Of a DNA stretch of 10,820 nucleotides, positions 1-7,134 are shown piece after piece. How positions within the stretch are numbered: position 1 is the stretch's first letter; every line of letters begins with the position of its first letter. Below the pieces are notes generated by a model that was given only the letters and a program-made list of their open reading frames with translations, did no database searches and had not been told where the DNA came from. Both the position numbers and the translations under genes were made by a program. This DNA is from Alphaproteobacteria bacterium (lineage in GTDB: Bacteria; Pseudomonadota; Alphaproteobacteria; UBA8366). The DNA lies in the NCBI GenBank assembly GCA_018665505.1, contig JABJCS010000665.1, positions 1 to 10,820 on the forward strand, written 5' to 3'.

Positions 1-1509
1 CATGATGGACGCATCCACGACCCTCAACCCGCCGATTCCATGCACGCGCAGGCGATCATCGACCACCGCCATCGCATCACTCCCCATCTTGCAGGCGCCC
101 ACGGGATGGAAAACCGTCCCCCCGACACGGCGCGCATGGTCCAAAAGTTCGTCATCTGTGCGGCAATCCGGGCCCGGTACAATTTCCACATCCCGGTACG
201 GATCCAGCGCCGGGCTCTCCAATATAGTCCGCGCGATTTTTAGTCCGGCCACATGGGCGTCGCGGTCGACTTCTTCTTTTAGAAAATTCGGCTTGATCGA
301 TGGATGATCGCGGTGATCGGACGAGGTGATGTGAACGGTCCCTCGACTCTCGGGACGCAATTGGCAGGGTCCTAAGGACATGCCCGGAAAATCGTGCAAA
401 ATGCGCTTATGAGGGTCGGCAAAGCTGGCGTGCGCGCAGTGATATTGCACGTCGGGCGTCTCCAATTCCGGCCGCGTCTTGATGAAGCCATGCGCGATAC
501 CCGCAGGCATCGTCAATGCGCCTTTCCCTTGGAAGATTAGCTTCAATCCTTCGACCAGCAGCGGCAATCCTCGGACTCTTTCGTTGAGAGTAACGGGCTG
601 CTTCACCTTCCACGCCATGCGGCTGATGTAATGGTCCTGATGGTTTTCCCCAACACCGGGCAGTTCATGGACGACATCAATGCCATGCTCTTTCAGTAGG
701 CTGGGCTGTCCTATCCCAGACAATTCCAACAGTTGCGGCGATTGAATGGCGCCCGCGCATAGGATCACTTCCTTGTTGGCCCGCACCTCGCGCGGGAATC
801 CATGGACGGTGTAATGAATACCAACCGCTTTCTTGCCTTCCAACATTACCTTGCTGGCAAATGCGTCCGTTTCGATCTTCAGATTGTCGCGCCCGCGGAT
901 CGGGTCGAGAAAGGCGCGACTGGCGCTATAGCGCCGCCCGCCCTTTTGCGTCACTTGATAATAACCGAAACCTTCTTGACTGGCGCCGTTGTAATCAGGG
1001 TTCTTCGGGTAACCGGCTTCTTCCGCAGCGTCAATGAACGCATCGAGAATGGGATAGGTCTCGCTCATATCGTCAACATGCAGCGGGCCGCCTGTGCCGT
1101 GAAATTCGGTTCCCTTCGAGGTATTGGTCTCTGATTTTTTGAAATACGGCAACACGTCCTCGAACGACCACCCGCGATTGCCCAGTTGCGCCCAACCGTC
1201 ATAGTCACGACCTTGGCCGCGCACATAAAGCATGCCGTTAATCGAACTGGAACCGCCAAGTACTTTACCGCGCGGCACCGGAATTTGGCGGTTGTAGGTG
1301 TAATCCTCGGGCTCTGTTGTGAAATTCCAATTCACGCCCGGGTCGTACATCGTCTTGATGTAGCCGACCGGAATATGAATCCAGATGTTATTGTCCCTAC
1401 CGCCCGCTTCGAGCAGAAGGACACTGGTATTTGGGTCTTCCGATAGGCGATTGGCCATCACACACCCGGCCGACCCGGCCCCGACAATGACGTAATCGTA
1501 TGTCGCCAT
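1..1509 (-). CDS. GMC-family FAD-dependent oxidoreductase (choline/alcohol dehydrogenase-like), 3' end outside window
   Basis: The minus-strand frame is open for 503 codons from ATG at 1509 to the left edge and lacks a stop, so the C-terminus is cut off. The family oxidises primary alcohols to aldehydes with FAD. Visible: Rossmann ADP-binding motif GAGSAGCV at residues 10-17 and the ribose-binding acid in LLLEAGG (Glu34); first GMC signature around GKVLGGSSSING (81-92); second signature GAIQSPQLLELSGIG (253-267); catalytic histidine in FHPVGACKMG at about His468. The second catalytic residue (His or Asn), normally about 40 residues further on, lies beyond the edge. Relatives are about 530-550 residues, so roughly 30-45 are missing. 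A GAGGTG ribosome site lies about 10 nt before the ATG. It follows an Lrp-type regulator gene by 77 bp on the same strand and may be co-transcribed with it or controlled by it. BetA or AlkJ-type specificity cannot be assigned from the sequence. Confidence 0.93.
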   Translation of the reverse strand, partial: MATYDYVIVGAGSAGCVMANRLSEDPNTSVLLLEAGGRDNNIWIHIPVGYIKTMYDPGVNWNFTTEPEDYTYNRQIPVPRGKVLGGSSSINGMLYVRGQGRDYDGWAQLGNRGWSFEDVLPYFKKSETNTSKGTEFHGTGGPLHVDDMSETYPILDAFIDAAEEAGYPKNPDYNGASQEGFGYYQVTQKGGRRYSASRAFLDPIRGRDNLKIETDAFASKVMLEGKKAVGIHYTVHGFPREVRANKEVILCAGAIQSPQLLELSGIGQPSLLKEHGIDVVHELPGVGENHQDHYISRMAWKVKQPVTLNERVRGLPLLVEGLKLIFQGKGALTMPAGIAHGFIKTRPELETPDVQYHCAHASFADPHKRILHDFPGMSLGPCQLRPESRGTVHITSSDHRDHPSIKPNFLKEEVDRDAHVAGLKIARTILESPALDPYRDVEIVPGPDCRTDDELLDHARRVGGTVFHPVGACKMGSDAMAVVDDRLRVHGIGGLRVVDASIM

Positions 1510-1586
1510 GTTACTCACACCTCACTGTTGGATTACGCACTAACAAGTACCGCGTGAGGCGTGGCGGTCAAGATACCAACGCGTCT

Positions 1587-2048
1587 TCAGCCGGTGTAAT
1601 TAAGAGGCAAAGCCGTAGTATACTTGATCCGTTCCATGGCGAAGGTGGAGCTGACATCGGACAATCCGCCGATTCCGATCAAACGCTTGTACACCGCGTC
1701 ATAGGCGGCGATGTCCGGCACGACGACTCGCAACATATAATCAACATCGCCGCTCATTCGATAAAACTCCATTACCTCTTCAATCGAATCAACGTGCCGG
1801 GCGAACGCTTCTAGCCATTCCTGAGAATGCTGACCTGTCTTAACCGCGACAAATACCGTGACACCTACATTGAGTTTAGCTGGATCTAATATCGCGACAC
1901 GCCCGGCAATTATACCCGCTTTTTCCAAATTTTGGACACGTCGCCAACAGGGTGTTGACGACAGGCCGACCTGCTCCGCAATTTCCGAAAGAGGCATACC
2001 TGCATCGTGCTGCAAACAGTCTAAGATTTTACGATCGAAGCCATCCAT
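1587..2048 (-). CDS. Lrp/AsnC-family transcriptional regulator
   Basis: This 153-residue protein has the usual family length and layout. The N-terminus (MDGFDRKILDCLQHDAG) leads into a winged helix-turn-helix at about residues 19-40 (PLSEIAEQVGLSSTPCWRRV). A RAM/effector-binding domain follows at about 65-140, with the conserved SGDVDYMLRV stretch at 99-108. Members bind DNA as dimers to hexadecamers and respond to amino acids or related small metabolites. The ATG at 2048 is chosen because the frame upstream reaches a stop at 2067-2069 with no other ATG, and the N-terminus matches the family. No good Shine-Dalgarno sequence precedes it; the leader is AT-rich and palindromic. It lies 77 bp upstream of the GMC oxidoreductase and diverges from a small membrane-protein gene. 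By family habit it probably controls itself and a neighbour. The effector is unknown. Confidence 0.93.
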   Translation of the reverse strand: MDGFDRKILDCLQHDAGMPLSEIAEQVGLSSTPCWRRVQNLEKAGIIAGRVAILDPAKLNVGVTVFVAVKTGQHSQEWLEAFARHVDSIEEVMEFYRMSGDVDYMLRVVVPDIAAYDAVYKRLIGIGGLSDVSSTFAMERIKYTTALPLNYTG

Positions 2049-2088
2049 GAAATATATTTCTATAAATTATCGATTATTAGAAATAAAT
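2049..2088. promoter_or_regulatory. Candidate autoregulatory operator of the Lrp-type gene
   Basis: Directly upstream of the regulator ATG lies a perfect 12-bp palindrome, GAAATATATTTC (2049-2060). A second dyad overlaps it: TATTTCTA (2055-2062) against TAGAAATA (2078-2085). GAAATA therefore recurs at 2049 and 2080, 31 bp apart, about three helical turns. Lrp-type proteins often bind several phased AT-rich half-sites beside their own gene. AT-rich DNA yields palindromes by chance, so this is a candidate only. Confidence 0.38.
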
Positions 2089-2187
2089 ACTAAAAATATT
2101 CAATATCATAGAGCATTTAGCAAATTAATTTCACAACTCGTGAACTATCATCCGCTCTAGGACAATAGATGGAGGAATGACAAAGCG

Positions 2188-2421
2188 ATGATCAAGAAGC
2201 TCTTTACTGAACACCCGGCCAGCGTAAACGAGACCTATTTCGAGCACCTATGCTCCGCCTTCTCCTTCACCTCCACGATGTTCGTCGCTACCCTTGCATG
2301 CCTCACACATGCCTTTCTGCCGTTTCTCTGTGTGACCACCGGCAGCAGGAAGATCACTGAACTCCACGACCGCATGGTCACAAACCGTTTGCACCAGCCC
2401 ACATCAAGAAGCGTTGCGTAA
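2188..2421 (+). CDS. Small DUF6356-like membrane protein
   Basis: This is a 77-residue protein with the pattern I associate with the short alphaproteobacterial DUF6356 family: MIKKLFTEHPASVNETYFEH at 1-20, then a hydrophobic stretch at about 27-50 ending in HAFLPFLCVTTGSRKI, then an HDRMV motif at 60-64. One membrane-spanning or hairpin segment is predicted by eye. Its role is unknown. GGAGG at 2171-2175 lies 12 nt before the chosen ATG. A closer ATG at 2177 opens only a four-codon frame whose TGA overlaps the real start. The gene diverges from the Lrp-type regulator across 139 bp of AT-rich DNA and ends 124 bp before a bidirectional terminator. The family name is from memory of the motif pattern, not a search. 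Confidence 0.8.
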   Translation: MIKKLFTEHPASVNETYFEHLCSAFSFTSTMFVATLACLTHAFLPFLCVTTGSRKITELHDRMVTNRLHQPTSRSVA

Positions 2422-2545
2422 GTTGAGAACAACTCTTCATCAATTTCATGATTAAAGAATGAAAACGAATGGCGCCCACAATAATAAATATAAGGTCTAA
2501 GCAAATAAAATTTTGACACTATATTTTTATTTAGATTATTATTTA

Positions 2546-2584
2546 AAATAAAAGCGGAGTAAATTCATTACTCCGCTTTTATTT
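2546..2584. terminator. Strong bidirectional rho-independent terminator
   Basis: There is a perfect 17-bp inverted repeat: AAATAAAAGCGGAGTAA (2546-2562), a 5-nt loop (2563-2567), and its complement at 2568-2584. A GC-rich core (GCGGAG) is flanked by A- and T-runs, giving a U-rich tail on either strand. It lies 23 bp past the stop of the minus-strand lipoprotein gene, which it most clearly serves. It can also end transcripts from the plus-strand membrane-protein gene. Confidence 0.9.
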
Positions 2585-2607
2585 ATTTAATAATTTGTAA
2601 TTTTACA

Positions 2608-3063
2608 TTATTTGCATTTCATACTGTATTTTTCACCACTGAAACTCGTGAGGTCAAAGGATTTTTTACCGGTTTTAGTTGACTTGAACCAAACACCCTT
2701 TCCCTTTTTACCTCCATACCAATTAAGGTTGATGGCGCTTCCTGTAATTTGCCAGGTGCCCTGCTTCATTTTATCGCCCATCACCCTGTCAGCAGAACCT
2801 TTCAAAGCACCGACATCTTTGTAAAAATAATCGGTCCCCTTGCTACCGTCCTTACCGGTCCAGTCACAGACCTTACTGCCTTTCTTGAAAACCGCCTGTA
2901 TATGCGGTTTAGACGCTTTTTTTGCAGCAGGCGCACTGGCTTTTTTTGCAGCAGGCGCACTGGCTTTTTTTGCAGCAGGCGCACTGGCTTTCTGGCTTTC
3001 TGTCGCGCAACCGGACAGTCCCAGAGCTGCAGCGACAACAGTCATCATCATTACTTTTTTCAT
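2608..3063 (-). CDS. Lysine-rich lipoprotein with three tandem octapeptide repeats, function unknown
   Basis: This 151-residue protein has a bacterial lipoprotein signal: MKK, a hydrophobic core, then the lipobox LSGC with Cys19 as the predicted lipidated residue. Next comes a low-complexity linker made of three identical KASAPAAK repeats (25-48). A compact C-terminal domain (about 54-151) is rich in Lys, Gly and aromatic residues, with GTWQITGSAINLNWYGG near 102-118 and two cysteines (66, 150) that could form a disulfide. The domain loosely recalls small beta-rich DUF995-type domains, but that match is weak. The mature protein is strongly basic, so binding to an anionic surface such as LPS, peptidoglycan or nucleic acid is possible but unproven. 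The GAGGG at 3069-3073 just before ATG 3063 supports the start. The gene is monocistronic, ends at a strong hairpin, and diverges from the Mo-hydroxylase gene. Confidence 0.85.
   Translation of the reverse strand: MKKVMMMTVVAAALGLSGCATESQKASAPAAKKASAPAAKKASAPAAKKASKPHIQAVFKKGSKVCDWTGKDGSKGTDYFYKDVGALKGSADRVMGDKMKQGTWQITGSAINLNWYGGKKGKGVWFKSTKTGKKSFDLTSFSGEKYSMKCK
2915..2986. repeat. Three perfect 24-bp tandem repeats inside the lipoprotein gene
   Basis: Units at 2915-2938, 2939-2962 and 2963-2986 are identical. Each carries a seven-T run on the plus strand (A7 in the coding sense), followed by GCAGCAGGCGCACTG. The 24-bp length keeps frame, so gain or loss of a unit would change the linker by eight residues. 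Slippage within an A7 run would shift the frame. Confidence 0.97.
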
Positions 3064-3289
3064 TCCTACCCTCTTTTTTTTTTAATCCACTTTTATGGCT
3101 GACGGCCAAATTTTTTAGTAGTTTAAAGGCATGTGATTTGCAAGTTTTTAAAATTTTTTAATATTGAAGTATTTTAATATTTTTACATTATTAAATAATT
3201 TAACTATCCCCTTAATTACTTTATATTTTAATATAAATTTTTGATTTATAAGTATTTATTCAAAGAATTAATATCGAGGAAATAAAACA
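3064..3289. promoter_or_regulatory. Very AT-rich divergent promoter region
   Basis: This is the only DNA between the divergent starts of the lipoprotein gene (3063, minus) and the Mo-hydroxylase gene (3290, plus), so both promoters should lie here or at its edges. Bases 3121-3240 contain only 18 G or C. A ten-T run at 3074-3083 sits just upstream of the lipoprotein ribosome site. A short perfect dyad, ATTATTAAATAAT, is at 3187-3199. I could not assign -35/-10 boxes with confidence because many A/T hexamers fit equally well. Confidence 0.55.
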
Positions 3290-3292
3290 TTG
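3276..3292 (+). promoter_or_regulatory. Ribosome binding site and TTG start of the Mo-hydroxylase gene
   Basis: GAGGA at 3276-3280 lies 9 nt before TTG at 3290-3292. The frame from this TTG reads MAIDNPPQPNGIGTPVRRSEDHR, which contains the conserved N-terminal GxPVxRxEDxR pattern of CoxL-like proteins. No ATG in frame lies between this start and that conserved block, so TTG is the best start. Confidence 0.8.
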
Positions 3293-5668
3293 GCGATAGA
3301 TAACCCTCCCCAACCAAACGGTATTGGCACACCAGTGAGGAGATCCGAAGACCACCGCCTCTTGACCGGTGCCGGAAATTACGCGGGTGACTTTTTTCCA
3401 GATGCGATGTGCCATGCAGTCATGGTGCGCTCACCCCACGCACATGCGAAAATTCGCTCGATAGATGCGACCCGAGCGATGTCCGCGCCGGACGTGCTCG
3501 CGGTTCTTACCGGTGCTGACGCAGCAGCGGACGGTTTGGGGGCGATTCCCCATAGTCCCGATTGGGTCGGACCGCCGGACGCCACCTTACGGTTGCCCGA
3601 GGGATTTGACGTTTACACGACAGAGAACCTGCCGCTGCCGGTCGAGACGGTGCGCTATGTGGGTGAAGCGGTCGCCATAGTGGTCGCGGAGAGTGCCGAG
3701 GCAGCTGCCGATGCCGCCGAAATGATCGAGATCGACTATGTACCGTTGCCGACAGTCGTCGACGCCAGCGATTCGATGGCACCCAGCGCGCCGCGCATTT
3801 GGCCGGATTGTCCGGGGAACCTCGCCCTCACCTGTGAAGTCGGTGATCGTGAAGCCACCGACCGAGCCTTTGAACAGGCCGCGCATATTGTCAGCTTCGA
3901 TAGCCGGGCGCACCGGGTCACCGGCAGCCCGATGGAGCCCCGGGCCGTAATCGGCGAGTACGACGCGGCGACGGATTTCTATACACTGCGCGCCGCCTCC
4001 GGACGCGGTGCCGTGCAGACCCGCGAGCGGTTGGCCGTCACCCTCGGAGTGGCCAAAGAACAATGCCGGGCCGTATTCGGCGACATGGGTGGTAATTTCG
4101 GCACCCGGAACGCCTTTTCACCTGAATTTGCGCTGATGCCCTGGGCCGCGCGACGTGTCGGACGTGCGGTGAAATGGACCGCCAACCGAACCGAATGTTT
4201 TCTGAGCGACTACCAAGCCCGCGACCTCACCTCGCGTGCGGAACTGGCGCTCGATAACGACGGTAATTTCCTCGGCCTACGGGGCGAGAACATCCTGAAC
4301 CTCGGTGCCTATACGATCTATTTCTGGCCGCTGCGGAAAGGCCTCTCAATGATGCAAGGGACCTACCGAATTCCCGCGGTCTACTTCCAAGGTCATGCGG
4401 TTTTGACCAATACGGCACCGACGGCGGTCTACCGCAGCGCCGGCCGCCCGGAGGCGATCTATATGATCGAGCGGTTGATCGAGCTTGCCGCCGACGCGCA
4501 CGGCTTCGATCGGGTCGATCTACGGCGGCGTAATCTCATACCAAGCGACGCCATGCCGTTCACCAACGGAGTCGGCGTGACTTATGATAGCGGGGACTAT
4601 TCCGCCGCCATGGACGATGCGCTTGCCACTGCAGACTGGTCCGGCTTTCCCGCACGCCGCGCCGCATCCACCGAACGGGGACTTTGCCGAGGTATTGGTG
4701 TCGCCAACTACATTGAGGTCACCAGCGGCATTCCACGCGAGCGGGCTGAAATAACCATCTGCGATGATGGATTTGTCGAGCTTGTGGTCGGCACGATGAG
4801 CAGCGGCCAAGGTCACGAGACGAGCTTCCCCCAACTGGTCTGCGATTGGCTGCAGGTCCCGTTCGACAAAATCCGCTTCATAGCAAATGACACCAATCGA
4901 GTTTCCGTCGGCGGCGGCTCCCATTCCGGCCGTTCCATGCGCCTCATCAGTATCGCGGTCGGCGAAGCCGTCGAAGAATTGCTCGCAAAGGGAAGGACGA
5001 TCGCCGCCCATGTTCTACAATCGCCAGCGGAAGACATCTCCTACGAAAGCGGCGTTTTCCAAGCTCCCGGCGGTGCTAGCGTCGACCTGTTCGAGGCCGC
5101 AAAAGCTGCCGGTACGCAGGACAATCTCCCGAAATTGGAAGGTGTCGGCGACATCACGAACCGGGTGGGCGGGTATCCCTATGGCGCGCATGTCTGCGAG
5201 GTCGAGGTCGACCCCAATACCGGACATGTGGACATACTCACCTGGACTGCCGTCGACGACGTCGGCTTAGCCGTCAATCCACTGATTCTGCACGGCCAGG
5301 CGCACGGCGCCATCGCGCAGGGCATCGGACAGGCATTGATGGAATCAATTCAGTACGATCCCGAGAGCGCGCAACTGCTGACTGGATCGTTCATGGATTA
5401 CGCCATGCCGCGCGCGGACAATACACCGCCGTTCAAGACGCTGATCTCGGAAGTGCCCGCAAGCTCACATCCGCACGGCATCCGACCCGGCGGTGAAGGC
5501 GGTACGACACCGGCTCTTGGCCTACTGATGAATGCGATTATCGACGCCTTGTCCGAATTCGGCGTCACACACATCGAAATGCCCGCCACCCCGGAACGCG
5601 TTTGGCGAGCGATCCAAGACGCTCCTCAGTGCCAATCCAGCGGCCAAATCGGGCGGCGAACATTCTGA
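3290..5668 (+). CDS. Xanthine dehydrogenase/CoxL-superfamily molybdopterin-binding large subunit
   Basis: This 792-residue protein has the full layout of a Mo-hydroxylase catalytic subunit. The N-terminal a/b-hammerhead domain (about 15-155) opens with PVRRSEDHRLLTGAGNYAGD. Molybdenum-cofactor domains follow, with DMGGNFGTRNA at 265-275, the active-site loop AVYRSAGRPEA at 379-389, GTMSSGQGHET at 501-511, and the catalytic glutamate in GGEGG (Glu736). The loop resembles the AYRGAGR type, not the cysteine-bearing AYRCSFR of true form I CO dehydrogenase, so CO oxidation is unlikely. Such enzymes hydroxylate aldehydes or N-heterocycles at the Mo centre and pass electrons through 2Fe-2S and FAD subunits; neither gene is adjacent here. 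The last 14 codons including the stop overlap the convergent MlrC-like gene. The substrate is unknown; the setting near amidases hints at a nitrogen-containing compound. Confidence 0.94.
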   Translation: MAIDNPPQPNGIGTPVRRSEDHRLLTGAGNYAGDFFPDAMCHAVMVRSPHAHAKIRSIDATRAMSAPDVLAVLTGADAAADGLGAIPHSPDWVGPPDATLRLPEGFDVYTTENLPLPVETVRYVGEAVAIVVAESAEAAADAAEMIEIDYVPLPTVVDASDSMAPSAPRIWPDCPGNLALTCEVGDREATDRAFEQAAHIVSFDSRAHRVTGSPMEPRAVIGEYDAATDFYTLRAASGRGAVQTRERLAVTLGVAKEQCRAVFGDMGGNFGTRNAFSPEFALMPWAARRVGRAVKWTANRTECFLSDYQARDLTSRAELALDNDGNFLGLRGENILNLGAYTIYFWPLRKGLSMMQGTYRIPAVYFQGHAVLTNTAPTAVYRSAGRPEAIYMIERLIELAADAHGFDRVDLRRRNLIPSDAMPFTNGVGVTYDSGDYSAAMDDALATADWSGFPARRAASTERGLCRGIGVANYIEVTSGIPRERAEITICDDGFVELVVGTMSSGQGHETSFPQLVCDWLQVPFDKIRFIANDTNRVSVGGGSHSGRSMRLISIAVGEAVEELLAKGRTIAAHVLQSPAEDISYESGVFQAPGGASVDLFEAAKAAGTQDNLPKLEGVGDITNRVGGYPYGAHVCEVEVDPNTGHVDILTWTAVDDVGLAVNPLILHGQAHGAIAQGIGQALMESIQYDPESAQLLTGSFMDYAMPRADNTPPFKTLISEVPASSHPHGIRPGGEGGTTPALGLLMNAIIDALSEFGVTHIEMPATPERVWRAIQDAPQCQSSGQIGRRTF

Positions 5669-7113
5669 TAGGGAAATTTCTTCGGGTCAGGTGAGGTGAT
5701 GCCCGCCGCATCGACCAGGATGACCTCCCGCGCCATCGGCCCGTAAGCCGCGTGGAAATGTTGCGCCGATTTAACGGCGACGACAGATTTCTCTTCCGGA
5801 ATGACGCCGAAATGCACGAAAAACATCCTGTCATAAGGCTGGAACCGATTGGTAATGACCACCGTCTCCACGCCGCCGATCTTGATCACGGCGGACGGTC
5901 CCATCACCGCTTCAACGCCTTTCATCATCGGACCTTCGAAGACGAATCGACCTTCCGGCGATATCTTGGTGACCGTTCCGGTCATATCGAAGGCAGGTGT
6001 CACACTCGGGTCGAACTTTCCGCCAAGCGGCATGGAAATCTCCGCCCCCTCGCCCGCTTTCACGGCGGCCGCGGCCACTTCCGGATCCGAGATCACCGCA
6101 AAGGCCGCGTTCTGTAATCCGGCCTCGACCATCTGCTTTAGTAATGCCGGGCTGTCACCGTAACTGCCGCCGCCGGGATTGTCGCTAAAATCCGCCAACA
6201 CGATGGGCTTATCTCCAGCACCTGCCGCCGACACACGGGAGAGCGCTTCTTGGGGCGAGAAATGCTCGACCGTGCTCTGCTCCCTAGTCTCCCATCCGAA
6301 GGCGACCAAATCGGCGACGATGGCACGCGCCCGTTCCTTGGCTCCGGAATGCGTTACCGTTACTGACGGACCCGCGTCCTCAAAGTCCGCCCAGGCAAAC
6401 CCACCGTTGACGGAGACGACTTCGATGCCGTCTTCCTCTTCGTAGGCGCGGGCTTGGCGCAGTGCTTCTGTCATCGGGCCTTCTTGCGTCGTCCGACCAT
6501 GATCGAAACCGTCCAACTGGTCCAAGCGGCCGACTAAAGTCTCATAGCCGTCGACATCGCCCGCGAACTGACGCACGAGCAGTTCCGCCATCTGACGGCC
6601 CCGGTCGGCCATGTCGACATGCGGATATGTCCGGTAGCTCACCAAGACATTCGCGTTCTCCGCCATCTTGATCGTAACATTCGCGTGTAGATCTAGGGTC
6701 GCCATGACCGGCACATCAGGACCAACAGCACCGCGTATCAACGCCAACAGGTCGCCTTCGGCATCGTCATGTCCTTCCGCCACCATGGCACCATGCAACG
6801 AGATCAGCACACCGTCATAAGGCCCACCCTTGCGGATGGAATCCAACAAGCAGCTGCTCAAATGGGCCCACGCATCTTTCGAGACCTTACCGGACGGTGT
6901 TGCATCAGCGGCAATCGGTGCGACCAACTCCCAACCCTGCTCCGCGCCAACCGCCATCACGCCTGCGAGTTCATTATTGCTGCCTTCCAACCTCGAGAGG
7001 ACATCCTCGCCTTCATACAGGACGCGTGCGCGGTACGAGTCGAGCGTGGTCGGAAGGATACTGAATGTATTGGTCTCGTGCTTGATCTGTCCGGTAAGGA
7101 CGCGTTTGGTCAT
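5626..7113 (-). CDS. M81-family metallopeptidase/MlrC-like hydrolase
   Basis: This 495-residue protein matches MlrC (microcystinase C-like) proteins in length and layout. The N-terminal MlrC domain (about 1-290) begins TKRVLTGQIKHETNTFS and contains SLHGAM (105-110), DLHAN (141-145) and TYPHVDMADRG (162-172). The C-terminal MlrC domain (about 310-480) contains DFSDNPGGGSYGDSPALL. By comparison with MlrC, likely zinc ligands are Glu48, His143 and His165; this is by eye. MlrC cleaves linearised microcystin, but most family members have unknown substrates, so a generic amide or peptide hydrolase is the safe call. It is the last gene of a minus-strand operon, 21 bp after amidase 1, with only a weak GAAGAAAGA-type ribosome site. 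Its C-terminus (RRPIWPLDWH) looks canonical, and its 3' end overlaps the convergent Mo-hydroxylase gene by 43 bp. Confidence 0.92.
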   Translation of the reverse strand: MTKRVLTGQIKHETNTFSILPTTLDSYRARVLYEGEDVLSRLEGSNNELAGVMAVGAEQGWELVAPIAADATPSGKVSKDAWAHLSSCLLDSIRKGGPYDGVLISLHGAMVAEGHDDAEGDLLALIRGAVGPDVPVMATLDLHANVTIKMAENANVLVSYRTYPHVDMADRGRQMAELLVRQFAGDVDGYETLVGRLDQLDGFDHGRTTQEGPMTEALRQARAYEEEDGIEVVSVNGGFAWADFEDAGPSVTVTHSGAKERARAIVADLVAFGWETREQSTVEHFSPQEALSRVSAAGAGDKPIVLADFSDNPGGGSYGDSPALLKQMVEAGLQNAAFAVISDPEVAAAAVKAGEGAEISMPLGGKFDPSVTPAFDMTGTVTKISPEGRFVFEGPMMKGVEAVMGPSAVIKIGGVETVVITNRFQPYDRMFFVHFGVIPEEKSVVAVKSAQHFHAAYGPMAREVILVDAAGITSPDPKKFPYQNVRRPIWPLDWH

Positions 7114-7134
7114 TGTATATGTCTTTCTTCGATA

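Noticed and set aside
2235..2519. 94-codon minus-strand frame opposite the DUF6356-like gene
   Set aside because: It lies antisense to a recognisable protein, shows no ribosome site or family pattern, and its start is in AT-rich DNA.
3093..3118. Small hairpin TGGC/GCCA followed by a T-run, as a terminator
   Set aside because: The stem is only 4 bp, and it sits upstream of both flanking genes where no transcript needs ending.
2802..3161. Open frames across the 24-bp repeats in other frames and on the plus strand (KPVRLLQK-like, FFAAGALA-like, QQAHWLFL-like)
   Set aside because: A 24-bp repeat keeps all frames open. Only the 2608-3063 minus frame has a signal peptide, lipobox, ribosome site and terminator.
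3290..5668. CO dehydrogenase large subunit (CoxL form I)
   Set aside because: The active-site loop is VYRSAGR, without the AYRCSFR cysteine that binds copper, and no coxM or coxS gene is adjacent.
5626..7113. Dedicated microcystin degradation gene mlrC
   Set aside because: No mlrA, mlrB or mlrD is visible, and most M81 homologues occur outside microcystin degraders, so only the family name is used.
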